From Patescibacteria group bacterium (GTDB lineage: Bacteria > Patescibacteriota > Minisyncoccia > Phycocordibacterales > Phycocordibacteraceae), in contig SCVI01000066.1 in assembly GCA_004296925.1 (NCBI GenBank), forward strand, positions 1 to 21,514: 21,514 nt of DNA, in the 5' to 3' direction. Positions 14,528 to 21,249 of the stretch are shown here, in pieces; the stretch's first letter is position 1, and each line of letters starts with the position of its first letter. Position numbers and translations under genes: made by a program. A model generated the notes under the pieces. That model worked only from the letters and a program-made list of their open reading frames with translations. It did no database searches and was not told the origin of the DNA.

Positions 14528-14710
14528 TCAAAAATCAGGATCGTTAACGTCCAAGTCATTAAATGCATCCCTATCGTCCCGAAGAACCTCTTCTTTCAAA
14601 AGGAGCCACTCTTCAGGGTTCGGTGCAGTATCAGGGCGCTCATCCAACGGAATCAAGGATCTCCGATTTAAGGATGGTGACTGGAAGCAGTCCTCAGGAT
14701 GGTATGGCAT
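14528..14710 (-). CDS. Possible small acidic protein
   Basis: A 60-residue ORF with no recognised relative. The C-terminal half is strongly acidic (EEWLLLKEEVLRDDRD, then DLDVNDPDF) and looks like a real helical tail; the codons look usable. It ends in UGA. A purine-rich GGAGGAG lies 17 bases before the ATG, too far for normal initiation, and sits in the arm of a 7-bp hairpin (CTCCAAA/TTTGGAG). The gene is on the same strand as prfB. It may be genuine or chance; I have no homology to settle it. Confidence 0.35.
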   Translation of the reverse strand: MPYHPEDCFQSPSLNRRSLIPLDERPDTAPNPEEWLLLKEEVLRDDRDAFNDLDVNDPDF

Positions 14711-14809
14711 GAATAATGCACACCGTACTCCTCCAAAGAACTGAAGTCAATTTTGGAGTGTCTTTACGGCCGCACTCGAACCTACTTTATCAAAAATTCG
14801 TGATTGAAG

Positions 14810-14955
14810 CCGCTACGCACTGGCGAGTGCGCCAGCAACCCCAAAGAAAAATGTCTCTTGCTCTTTGATTTGCGTGCGACCGATTTTTTCTGAAAATGGA
14901 AAGGACATTTTTCTTTTTGGGGTTCTGCCATCCAAGTATTCGGGCAGTGTGGCGG
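14810..14955. repeat. 146-base four-armed inverted-repeat element (possible structured RNA or MITE)
   Basis: Four stems fit together with almost no unpaired bases at the junction. Outer stem: CCGC-TA-CGCA (14810-14819) with TGTG-GCGG (14948-14955). Hairpin 1: CTGGCG (14820-14825) with CGCCAG (14830-14835). Long arm: 14837-14855 with 14904-14924, 19 pairs from AACCCC/GGGGTT to TGTC/GACA with two extra T on one side, enclosing 48 bases. Hairpin 2: CTGCC (14925-14929) with GGCAG (14943-14947). It lies between the 15084 gene and the small ORF, outside recognised coding sequence. It could act as RNA on either strand or as a cruciform DNA repeat. I do not recognise it as tmRNA, RNase P, 6S or SRP RNA. 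Confidence 0.65.
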
Positions 14956-14969
14956 AGCAAATGCGGACG

Positions 14970-15053
14970 AGGTTTTGCAAAACCTAGGCTGATTTGTTTG
15001 GCGGTAATTCGGATTTCGTCCACGCGGAGGAGGGGTCTGGGGAGGAATCCGCG
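14970..15053. repeat. Palindrome and hairpin downstream of the 15084 gene
   Basis: AGGTTTTGCAAAACCT (14970-14985) is a perfect 16-base palindrome. CGCGGA (15023-15028) pairs with TCCGCG (15048-15053) around a G-rich loop. With the element at 14810-14955 these fill most of the 373-base gap 14711-15083, where I find no convincing gene; a 77-codon frame across it runs through the inverted repeats and looks accidental. Confidence 0.5.
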
Positions 15054-15083
15054 CAGACTTCTTTTCTGATTTTTTTCGCTGGG

Positions 15084-17504
15084 CTATTTCAACACACTAA
15101 CAATTCCACTATTCCCATTAACCTCGACAAGATCACCATCTTTAATAATTCGTGTACCATTTTGCGTGCCGATGATACATGGCTTATTCATCTCGCGTGC
15201 CACGATTGAGGCATGAGATGTGATACCACCTTCATTTGTTACAAAAGCACCAGCACGCTCCATGATTGGTACGAAATCAACCGAGGTCATAGTCGTCACA
15301 AGAATTTCTCCGGCTTGTAACTTATCAAAATCTTTTGAGCTTAATATAATTCTTGCAACACCTCTTACTACTCCACGATTTGCACTGTAGCCCTTAATTT
15401 GATTTTCAGAGGTTACTTGAATTTGCTGTGTTTTATCACCTTCACCGCGACTGTATGCAATAAATGCTTTAACAATTGCTAATTCTTCTTGATTGAGAAC
15501 AATAAAATTTATGCTACTACTTATGTAGTAGGCGATATTATCGCGTTCCTTCTTAATTATTTCTATATCTAATTTTTCACCATTAAGAATTTTAGTGATT
15601 TCATCTGGCATTAAGTAGAAACAATCTCTCCAATCACTAGAATTGATTTTTTGCGCAACAGTTCTAAAAAAGTTTCTGTAGCTAAGAGAAACTTTACTAA
15701 AGACACTTTTTCTAAATTCATTAAGATATGTACCTTCAGCAATTGCATATGCAATAGTCGTTATTTCGTTATTATTTAACTCATCCAATTTTTCTTTTTT
15801 GAGCTTTATTTTGTTTTTATTATCACTAACATATCTTTCAACTTCTTTTACGCAATCTTTTTTTAATAAGGAGTCGAATTGTGTTTTTATGTCCTCAATT
15901 GACCACGGCTCGTCACAAAAATTAACGGGAATATATCCATATTTATTCAACCAACCAGTAAGCTGATCATCAAGATCAAATACTTTTCCTTTTTGCTGAT
16001 CTGCCACAATTATAAGCAAGTCTAACTGTGAATTAAAAAGTGGAGTGTGTTCGTCTGGATAAGTAATAAGGCCAATTACATCAGGTATTGTCTGCTCTGT
16101 AACACCGACTTCTTTAAGTTTTTTTGCCAACAAATCTCCACCAGCCCTTCCGATAACTGTTGTAAGAAATAGCCCAGCGGACATGCGCTGATATTTTTTA
16201 CTAAAATCTATCCACGCTTCTTTTGTTTGTTCCTTGTTGAGATTATCGAGTGAAATAAATAAGTCCTTCGCAAAAGTCTCATACTTATTTTTAAGAGCAG
16301 TAACTTTTTGTGTTGTATTTATTGTTTCCAAGATTGCTGCAACATAATCTTTCATATTCGCTGGGTCAGTAAATATGCTTGTATGTGTGCCGTGTTCAGT
16401 CAGAGCAAGTTGTATTTGGTGGACTTTGACACCGAAATCTTGAGTATCAAAGAAATGACCAGCAGAAGAAAGGCACTGGTGCAGAAATGACATATTGCGA
16501 GTTACTCCAAATTGCCATTTTACGCCAAGAACTTCGAGAAGATTAGGTGCTGTGTTTTTTGCTTTTAGGGTTGTGATTGGTCTTGATTGTGTAATATAAA
16601 ACTTATCTTTTTCAAATGCCCACTCGATATCACATGGGAAACCATAATGTTTTTCTATGTTGAGTATAACTTTGGAAAGATTGAGGATCTGTTCCTGCGA
16701 TAATACTTGTGACGTTCCTATTCCAGCATCTAAATCTTTCCACTCGTTTCCTCCTTCGGGTTTTTGGTATAAAGCGCGTGACTGCGTATTGACCACAATA
16801 TCAATAATTTTTTCTGGACTTTTCTGGACAACGTACGAATCTGGCCTAACAGCTCCTGAAACAATTGATTCGCCCAAACCGAATCCAGCTTCAATTATCA
16901 ACTGGTTGTGATCTTCTGTTACAGGGTGAACAGAGAAAGCTATGCCAGATTTTTCGGATTGAATCATTTTTTGAACCACAACTGCAACAGAAATTTTTTG
17001 CTTATGTAATTCTTTTTCAAATCGGTAAAAGATTGCTCGTGGAGTAAATAGTGAAGCCCAACACCTTTTTACATTTTCAAGCAAAGTTTCTTCTGTGGTG
17101 TTAAGATAGCTCTCTAATTGTCCAGCCCACGCCGCATTAGCAGAATCTTCGGCGGTAGCCGATGATCTGACTGCTACATATTTTGTGTCTAGTTTTTTGA
17201 AAAAGTTTTTGATTTCGTTAAGGACATTTTTCGGTATTTCTGCTTCGAGTATTAACGTTTGAATTTTTTCTGAAGCATTTTCTACTGTGTGAGTTTCTTT
17301 ATGGTTTACAGTATCCAACGCCGCTTCGATTTCTATGTTCAAGTGCGTTTCCTTCAAAAAATTTTCAAAAGCACTTGAAAGAATAACAAATCCACCAGGC
17401 ACAAGAATACCCGCTTGTGTCATTTCTCCAAGCGAAGCACCCTTGCCTCCGGCAAGGGCAACATCAGTTTTTGAGATTTCAGAGGTGGGTTTCACCCAGT
17501 GCAT
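15084..17504 (-). CDS. PEP-synthase-superfamily phosphotransferase with RPH-like domain order
   Basis: An 806-residue enzyme. The N-terminal ATP-grasp (PPDK_N) domain spans roughly 1-320, with GGKGASLGEM (19-28), VRSSATAEDS and IEWAFEKDKFYITQSRPITT. Residues about 325-690 match nothing I know. The C-terminal swivelling His domain has GYSANRGVVRGVARII and GGITSHASIVARE with the phosphorylated His764. PEP synthase and PPDK place the His domain in the middle and end in a TIM barrel; here the barrel is absent and the His domain is last, as in rifampin phosphotransferase. The chemistry is therefore probably ATP-dependent, His-relayed phosphorylation of a substrate held by the middle domain; which substrate is unknown. 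The middle is markedly AT-rich (13 of 60 bases G/C at 15781-15840), which may indicate transfer. Confidence 0.88.
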   Translation of the reverse strand: MHWVKPTSEISKTDVALAGGKGASLGEMTQAGILVPGGFVILSSAFENFLKETHLNIEIEAALDTVNHKETHTVENASEKIQTLILEAEIPKNVLNEIKNFFKKLDTKYVAVRSSATAEDSANAAWAGQLESYLNTTEETLLENVKRCWASLFTPRAIFYRFEKELHKQKISVAVVVQKMIQSEKSGIAFSVHPVTEDHNQLIIEAGFGLGESIVSGAVRPDSYVVQKSPEKIIDIVVNTQSRALYQKPEGGNEWKDLDAGIGTSQVLSQEQILNLSKVILNIEKHYGFPCDIEWAFEKDKFYITQSRPITTLKAKNTAPNLLEVLGVKWQFGVTRNMSFLHQCLSSAGHFFDTQDFGVKVHQIQLALTEHGTHTSIFTDPANMKDYVAAILETINTTQKVTALKNKYETFAKDLFISLDNLNKEQTKEAWIDFSKKYQRMSAGLFLTTVIGRAGGDLLAKKLKEVGVTEQTIPDVIGLITYPDEHTPLFNSQLDLLIIVADQQKGKVFDLDDQLTGWLNKYGYIPVNFCDEPWSIEDIKTQFDSLLKKDCVKEVERYVSDNKNKIKLKKEKLDELNNNEITTIAYAIAEGTYLNEFRKSVFSKVSLSYRNFFRTVAQKINSSDWRDCFYLMPDEITKILNGEKLDIEIIKKERDNIAYYISSSINFIVLNQEELAIVKAFIAYSRGEGDKTQQIQVTSENQIKGYSANRGVVRGVARIILSSKDFDKLQAGEILVTTMTSVDFVPIMERAGAFVTNEGGITSHASIVAREMNKPCIIGTQNGTRIIKDGDLVEVNGNSGIVSVLK

Positions 17505-17511
17505 TTTTCTG

Positions 17512-17520
17512 ATTTTATCA
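17512..17520 (-). promoter_or_regulatory. Extended -10 promoter for the 15084-17504 gene
   Basis: Minus strand TGATAAAAT at 17520-17512 (TGn plus TAAAAT), then seven bases to the ATG at 17504. The predicted +1 is at or one base before the start codon, so the mRNA should be leaderless. No -35 match is evident, as is usual for extended -10 promoters. Confidence 0.65.
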
Positions 17521-17606
17521 CGACCCTCGCCCTGTCGCTCTTTGCCGGATTTTTTTGGATTTCTTCGCGAAAACAGATTTAGGAAATTCTAGCCTGTCTT
17601 TGATTT

Positions 17607-17682
17607 TGGAGCCGCCTCCCAGGATCGAACTGGGGACCTTTACGTTACGAATGTAATGCTCTACCAACTGAGCTAAGGCGGC
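17607..17682 (-). tRNA. tRNA-Thr (anticodon CGU), CCA encoded
   Basis: Cloverleaf on the minus strand: acceptor GCCGCCT/AGGCGGC, D arm GCTC/GAGC with AGTTGGTA, anticodon loop TTCGTAA (CGT, reads ACG), T arm CCCAG-TTCGATC-CTGGG. The discriminator T and the CCA end are in the DNA (17610-17607), unlike the other two tRNAs here. The anticodon stem TTACA/CGTAA has an A-C mismatch at its loop-closing pair (31-39). Confidence 0.95.
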
Positions 17683-17706
17683 AATTCGAAAATGATAATA
17701 GCATAA

Positions 17707-18144
17707 TCAGACTAATAAACGAGCCTTGCCAGCCCTTTTGCTTGGCGCCCTCTGTTTCCGTCCATTTCCTTTGTTCAAAGCAGCATAGGTAGGACTTAAC
17801 GAATCACAATTTGGACAAATCAGTCGTAAATTTGATTCTGTATTGTTTTGCCAATTCCCGTCAATATGATCTGCCACGAGGGGTACACGTCCTGTTTTTG
17901 GATTCACTTCTGCCCATCCGCACCTACAACATTTGTCTTCAAATTTCCTTCGCAAGTATTTTTTAATGGCATTACTAACTATACCTGTGCTTCGTAAGCC
18001 GGTTTGTTTGCCTAGTTTCCAATTTTCGATATGTATCCTATATTCATACTCTCCCTGACATTTATTGCTACAATATTTGTAATTGGCACGACTCGGCTCT
18101 GCGCCACAAGTTATACACGGCGTTCTAGTTTTCTTAGGATTCAT
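17707..18144 (-). CDS. Small zinc-finger/HNH-type protein
   Basis: A 145-residue basic protein. Two zinc sites are visible: Cys10, Cys13, Cys25 and Cys29 (CITC ... YCSNKC), and Cys72/Cys75 with Cys110/Cys113 (CCRCG ... LICPNC), which frame an HNH-like core ADHIDGNWQNNTESNLRLICPNC with His93 and Asn101. The last His of a classic HNH is replaced by the segment PNCDSL, so cleavage activity is uncertain. Such proteins are found in phages, mobile introns and restriction loci. It ends 24 bases before tRNA-Thr(CGU) on the same strand, a common context for integrated elements, though no integrase or att repeat is seen. The -10-like TAAAAT at 18156-18151 sits 6 bases before the ATG. Confidence 0.72.
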   Translation of the reverse strand: MNPKKTRTPCITCGAEPSRANYKYCSNKCQGEYEYRIHIENWKLGKQTGLRSTGIVSNAIKKYLRRKFEDKCCRCGWAEVNPKTGRVPLVADHIDGNWQNNTESNLRLICPNCDSLSPTYAALNKGNGRKQRAPSKRAGKARLLV

Positions 18145-18150
18145 GAAGAC

Positions 18151-18156
18151 ATTTTA
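18151..18156 (-). promoter_or_regulatory. -10 element for the HNH-type gene
   Basis: Minus strand TAAAAT followed by six bases (GTCTTC) and the ATG at 18144, placing +1 on the start codon. The upstream bases are AGT rather than TGn, and no clear -35 exists, so this is weaker than the other promoters here. Confidence 0.45.
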
Positions 18157-18232
18157 ACTCAACGTGTGACCTAAAAAAGTTTAATTATCGGTCGTATGTT
18201 GATGAATTTTAAGCCGATACCTCAACCTGTGA

Positions 18233-18241
18233 TGCTAGTAT
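18233..18241 (+). promoter_or_regulatory. Extended -10 promoter for the 18249-19826 gene
   Basis: TGCTAGTAT (TGn plus TAGTAT) ends at 18241. The ATG follows seven bases later at 18249, so transcription should start at or one base before the initiation codon. Confidence 0.65.
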
Positions 18242-18248
18242 TATTCTT

Positions 18249-19826
18249 ATGATTGAACTGGCGGTATTTATAGCGAACGCATCCATTCTTGCACTTGAAG
18301 TTGTGGGGGCTCGTTCCTTCACACCCTACTTTGGTGCTTCAGCTGAAGTATGGGCGGGAGTACTTGCAGTAGTTCTTGCAGGGCTCGCAATTGGATATCA
18401 CGTAGGAGGAAAAATAGCTGATAAAAAAAACAATCAAAACGATCTCCGAAAACTACTCGCTACCACTCTCGGAGCGAGTGGTGTGGTAATCGCCATCACG
18501 TGGATAGTAAGTGATTCATTTTCTATTCTTGGTAGTTCAATCGCAGCGTACTCAGGACTCACGATCGGTGCATCTGTATCAGCATTTTTCTTACTTTTTC
18601 CTGCAAGTATTCTTCTCGCTGCAGTGTCACCTATTGCAGCAAAAATGAAACTCCATTCACTCGAAAAAACAGCGAGTGTGGTTGGGCGTCTTTCAGCAAT
18701 TGCGGCCCTTGGTAGTGTTGCGGGTGCATTTATAACAGGAATTTTCTTGATTCCACAATTCGGCTCAAAAGAAACATTGGTTGGTGTCGGTATTGCTCTC
18801 ATATTGTTAGCTATCGCACTCAGTGCACCATCGAAACGTATTCATTTAGGAATAATGTTTTTTGTATTCATCGGCGCATTAATGACTTCAAACTTTTTTT
18901 TTACCTCTAATGCATCTGGTGCAGTAAACGGAGCACTCGTTGCAGATATTCATACGAGATACAACCGCATCTGGGTAGTAGATAGTCCTCATGCGTTTGG
19001 AGAACCCTTTATGCGCACAGTACGCACCGACCCAAGCGCCACTCAATGTGCCTCAATGATGCATGGAGAGCTTCCCTCTGATGCAAGCGAAACACTTACT
19101 TTAAAATACACTCAGGCGTTTGATGTGGGCTTTAACGTAATACCTAATCCAGAAAAAATACTTATCGTAGGAGGGTGCAACTTTTCATATCCGAGACACG
19201 TTTCTAACCTCTACCCAAATACAGTTATAGATGTAGTAGAGCTTGATGAGGGAATGACTAAAATAGCGAAAGAATGGTTTGGCTTTGTAAAACCAAATAA
19301 CATGAACATTTATCATGCTGATGGACGCACGTTTCTTAAAAATTCTTCACAATCGAACCCAAATCAATACAACGTCATTTTTATAGATGCGTACAACTCC
19401 ATACTCTCTATTCCTTTTCAGTTACTTACAAAAGAAGCCTTTCAAGTAATGGAAGAATCGCTCGCTCCTGGTGGTGTCTTAGTATTCAACCTTATAGGTA
19501 CATTTGATGGAACCGGCCGCGTGTATCTTCAATCTGTATTGAAAACTCTTGCCACCACATTTACTCACATTGAAATACTGAAAATGCGAGAAGGTGAAAC
19601 AAATGTTCCTCAAAATATAATCATTCTTGCTACAAAAGACGACGCAGGCAAAAACGCCGTGGCGCTTACAGTCCAAAATAAGGAAACGGTAACTGTTTCG
19701 GAATTTGGTTTAATACTAAAGGTTGTTTCCAATAGAGAAGAGCTTGCGAGAGATGCAATAGTATTCACCGACAACTACGCCCCTGTTGAGACACTCACAA
19801 AACCCCTTCGCGATTTTCGCTATTAA
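18249..19826 (+). CDS. Membrane-fused spermidine-synthase-like protein
   Basis: A 525-residue fusion. Residues 1-220 contain about six or seven hydrophobic helices. Residues 230-525 form a Rossmann methyltransferase-like domain of the spermidine synthase family: nucleotide loop ILIVGGCNFSYPRHV (304-318), acidic strand end DVVELDEGM (328-336), HADGRTFL (356-363) and VIFIDAYNS (376-384) with the retained Asp380. The GGGDG loop of true aminopropyltransferases is degraded here (GGCNFSY), and the usual DSTDP is DAYNS. Polyamine synthesis is therefore doubtful; a membrane-tethered transferase with another substrate is equally likely. Fused proteins of this shape are widespread in bacteria. It converges on the deaminase gene with 14 bases between and no terminator seen. 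Confidence 0.88.
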   Translation: MIELAVFIANASILALEVVGARSFTPYFGASAEVWAGVLAVVLAGLAIGYHVGGKIADKKNNQNDLRKLLATTLGASGVVIAITWIVSDSFSILGSSIAAYSGLTIGASVSAFFLLFPASILLAAVSPIAAKMKLHSLEKTASVVGRLSAIAALGSVAGAFITGIFLIPQFGSKETLVGVGIALILLAIALSAPSKRIHLGIMFFVFIGALMTSNFFFTSNASGAVNGALVADIHTRYNRIWVVDSPHAFGEPFMRTVRTDPSATQCASMMHGELPSDASETLTLKYTQAFDVGFNVIPNPEKILIVGGCNFSYPRHVSNLYPNTVIDVVELDEGMTKIAKEWFGFVKPNNMNIYHADGRTFLKNSSQSNPNQYNVIFIDAYNSILSIPFQLLTKEAFQVMEESLAPGGVLVFNLIGTFDGTGRVYLQSVLKTLATTFTHIEILKMREGETNVPQNIIILATKDDAGKNAVALTVQNKETVTVSEFGLILKVVSNREELARDAIVFTDNYAPVETLTKPLRDFRY

Positions 19827-19840
19827 ACAAAGTCCCTAGT

Positions 19841-20833
19841 TTAAGAACGAACGAATGTAGCATCAAAGGCCCACGCAGTTGCTTGGTCTATTTCTGCTTG
19901 GGATAAAATGTTTTCTTTAAGAAGAAATGCTTCTTCTTCAGCCAAATTTGATTGGTACATTTCTGGTCCGTCAGTGTTGATGGTAAATTTCACACCACTA
20001 TCAGCGAAAGCACGTATGGTGGCGCGCAACTCAGAAACGTCTTTTAGAATACTATTTTTAAGATTTGATGTGGGGCAGAGCTCAAGTGTAATTCCGCTCT
20101 CTCTCAACTCACCAAGAAAATCGGGATCTTTGGCAGCGAGAATACCATGCCCTATACGGTTAGGCTTAATAGTTGAAACAACGTAGCGCATTTCATCTAT
20201 CGAACCCTCTTCGCCTGTATGTATGGTGACACCAAGTCCTGCACTTTTTGCTTCAGCAAAAAGTGGTGCATGACTTTCCATGGAGAATTCAGCCACGTAG
20301 GGACCTGCAATATCAACGCCCACCACGCCATCCTTTGCGTACTTAATTGCCTTTTGGAGAATGATCTCGTTTTGTCCATAACTAAATCGTCTATCCATTG
20401 AAAAAATTATCCCTGCTTTTACTTGTGGGTATTCAAGTAACGATCTCTGTAACCCGCGAATAGAAGCAAGAATGATGTGATCGAGGTCACGCTCACCAGA
20501 ACGATTCCTGCGCATTGGGTTAAATCTGAGTTCCTGCACAACGATATTACACTTTCTATATCCCCCACCAATAACAGAGTGCACTGCAACTTCAAGTCCT
20601 TCAGGGGACGACTGAATACGTTCTGTCCATTCAAAATACTTACTATCCATCTCCTCAAGCGTGGTATTTCGTTCATCGGGTGCCATCGTAATCATCTTTT
20701 CAAAATCCCAATAATCTTTTGAAGGGAGCTTAATCCCCCGCTGATGAGCGATCGTCCACAAAATCACCGGATCAACAGACGAGCCGAGATGCGCATGAAG
20801 TTCTACTCTTTTTTTAGTCGTGTTTTGAGGCAT
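19841..20833 (-). CDS. Adenosine-deaminase-family hydrolase with altered substrate pocket
   Basis: A 330-residue amidohydrolase-fold enzyme expected to deaminate a purine nucleoside or relative. Zinc and catalytic residues are intact: His13 and His15 (ELHAHL), His205 and Glu208 (HTGEE), His229 (RIGHG) and Asp288 (NTDGP); LCPTSN is also typical. Two substrate-contact residues of mouse adenosine deaminase are changed: Asp19 (5'-hydroxyl contact) is Gly17 here, and Asp296 (purine N7 contact) is Gly289. The reaction type is thus probable but the substrate is open, so no symbol is given. The gene lies 54 bases downstream of tRNA-Thr(GGU) on the same strand, with a 6-bp hairpin (CCTCTT/AAGAGG) between, and may be read through from it. 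No Shine-Dalgarno is well placed. Confidence 0.88.
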   Translation of the reverse strand: MPQNTTKKRVELHAHLGSSVDPVILWTIAHQRGIKLPSKDYWDFEKMITMAPDERNTTLEEMDSKYFEWTERIQSSPEGLEVAVHSVIGGGYRKCNIVVQELRFNPMRRNRSGERDLDHIILASIRGLQRSLLEYPQVKAGIIFSMDRRFSYGQNEIILQKAIKYAKDGVVGVDIAGPYVAEFSMESHAPLFAEAKSAGLGVTIHTGEEGSIDEMRYVVSTIKPNRIGHGILAAKDPDFLGELRESGITLELCPTSNLKNSILKDVSELRATIRAFADSGVKFTINTDGPEMYQSNLAEEEAFLLKENILSQAEIDQATAWAFDATFVRS

Positions 20834-20887
20834 GTACAGTAAACGAATTCCTCTTCAAAGGGTACCATAAGAGGCTTTTAATGAATG

Positions 20888-20960
20888 AGCCGTTGCCCAG
20901 GATCGAACTGGGGACCTCGTCCTTACCATGGACGTGCTCTACCAACTGAGCTACAACGGC
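20888..20960 (-). tRNA. tRNA-Thr (anticodon GGU)
   Basis: Cloverleaf on the minus strand: acceptor GCCGTTG/CAACGGC, D arm GCTC/GAGC with AGTTGGTA, anticodon stem CGTCC/GGACG around ATGGTAA (GGT, reads ACC/ACU), T arm CCCAG-TTCGATC-CTGGG. After the discriminator T the DNA reads CAT, so CCA is not encoded. Confidence 0.95.
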
Positions 20961-21249
20961 GAGTGAGGAGGAACAAGTGCGGAGCACTGTTTTTGTGGAG
21001 AAGAGACAGAAGAAAGCTTGTTTTCTTTCTGGCTCGCCGACACAAAAACGTGAACGATAGCGTGTTCTCCGAGCGAAGGCGTTGAAAGCCTTGCTTACAA
21101 CGGCGAACGAGGGAGAACGTGAGAGTATTTTCTCACATTTCCCGAGCGAAGGCGGTGGGAACTTTGTTCTCAACGACGAACGGAAGACTATTCTCATCAG
21201 CTTCGCTTCAGAAACATAGCACAAAGTTACCTGAAGAAAAAACGTACTT
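20961..21249. repeat. Degenerate repeats next to tRNA-Thr(GGU); no gene seen
   Basis: This 289-base gap holds decayed repeats. GAGCGAAGGCG occurs at 21071 and 21144, 73 bases apart. CAACGGCGA (21098) and CAACGACGA (21171) are also 73 apart and echo CAACGGCGA at the tRNA 5' edge (20954), which lies 144 bases, about two periods, before the first. Hairpins: GTGAGA/TCTCAC (21119-21136), AAGGC/GCCTT (21076-21092), and TTTTTGTG paired with CACAAAAA across about 50 bases. A long minus-strand frame here translates tRNA and repeats and is not a gene. Confidence 0.6.

Noticed and set aside
14790..15023. 77-codon minus-strand reading frame
   Set aside because: It runs through the four-armed inverted repeat and a perfect palindrome, has no start signal, and its lysine/arginine-rich product follows the repeats rather than a protein family.
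14711..15083. tmRNA, RNase P RNA, 6S or SRP RNA in the structured gap
   Set aside because: The hallmark sequences of these RNAs were looked for on both strands by eye and not found; a covariance-model search would be decisive.
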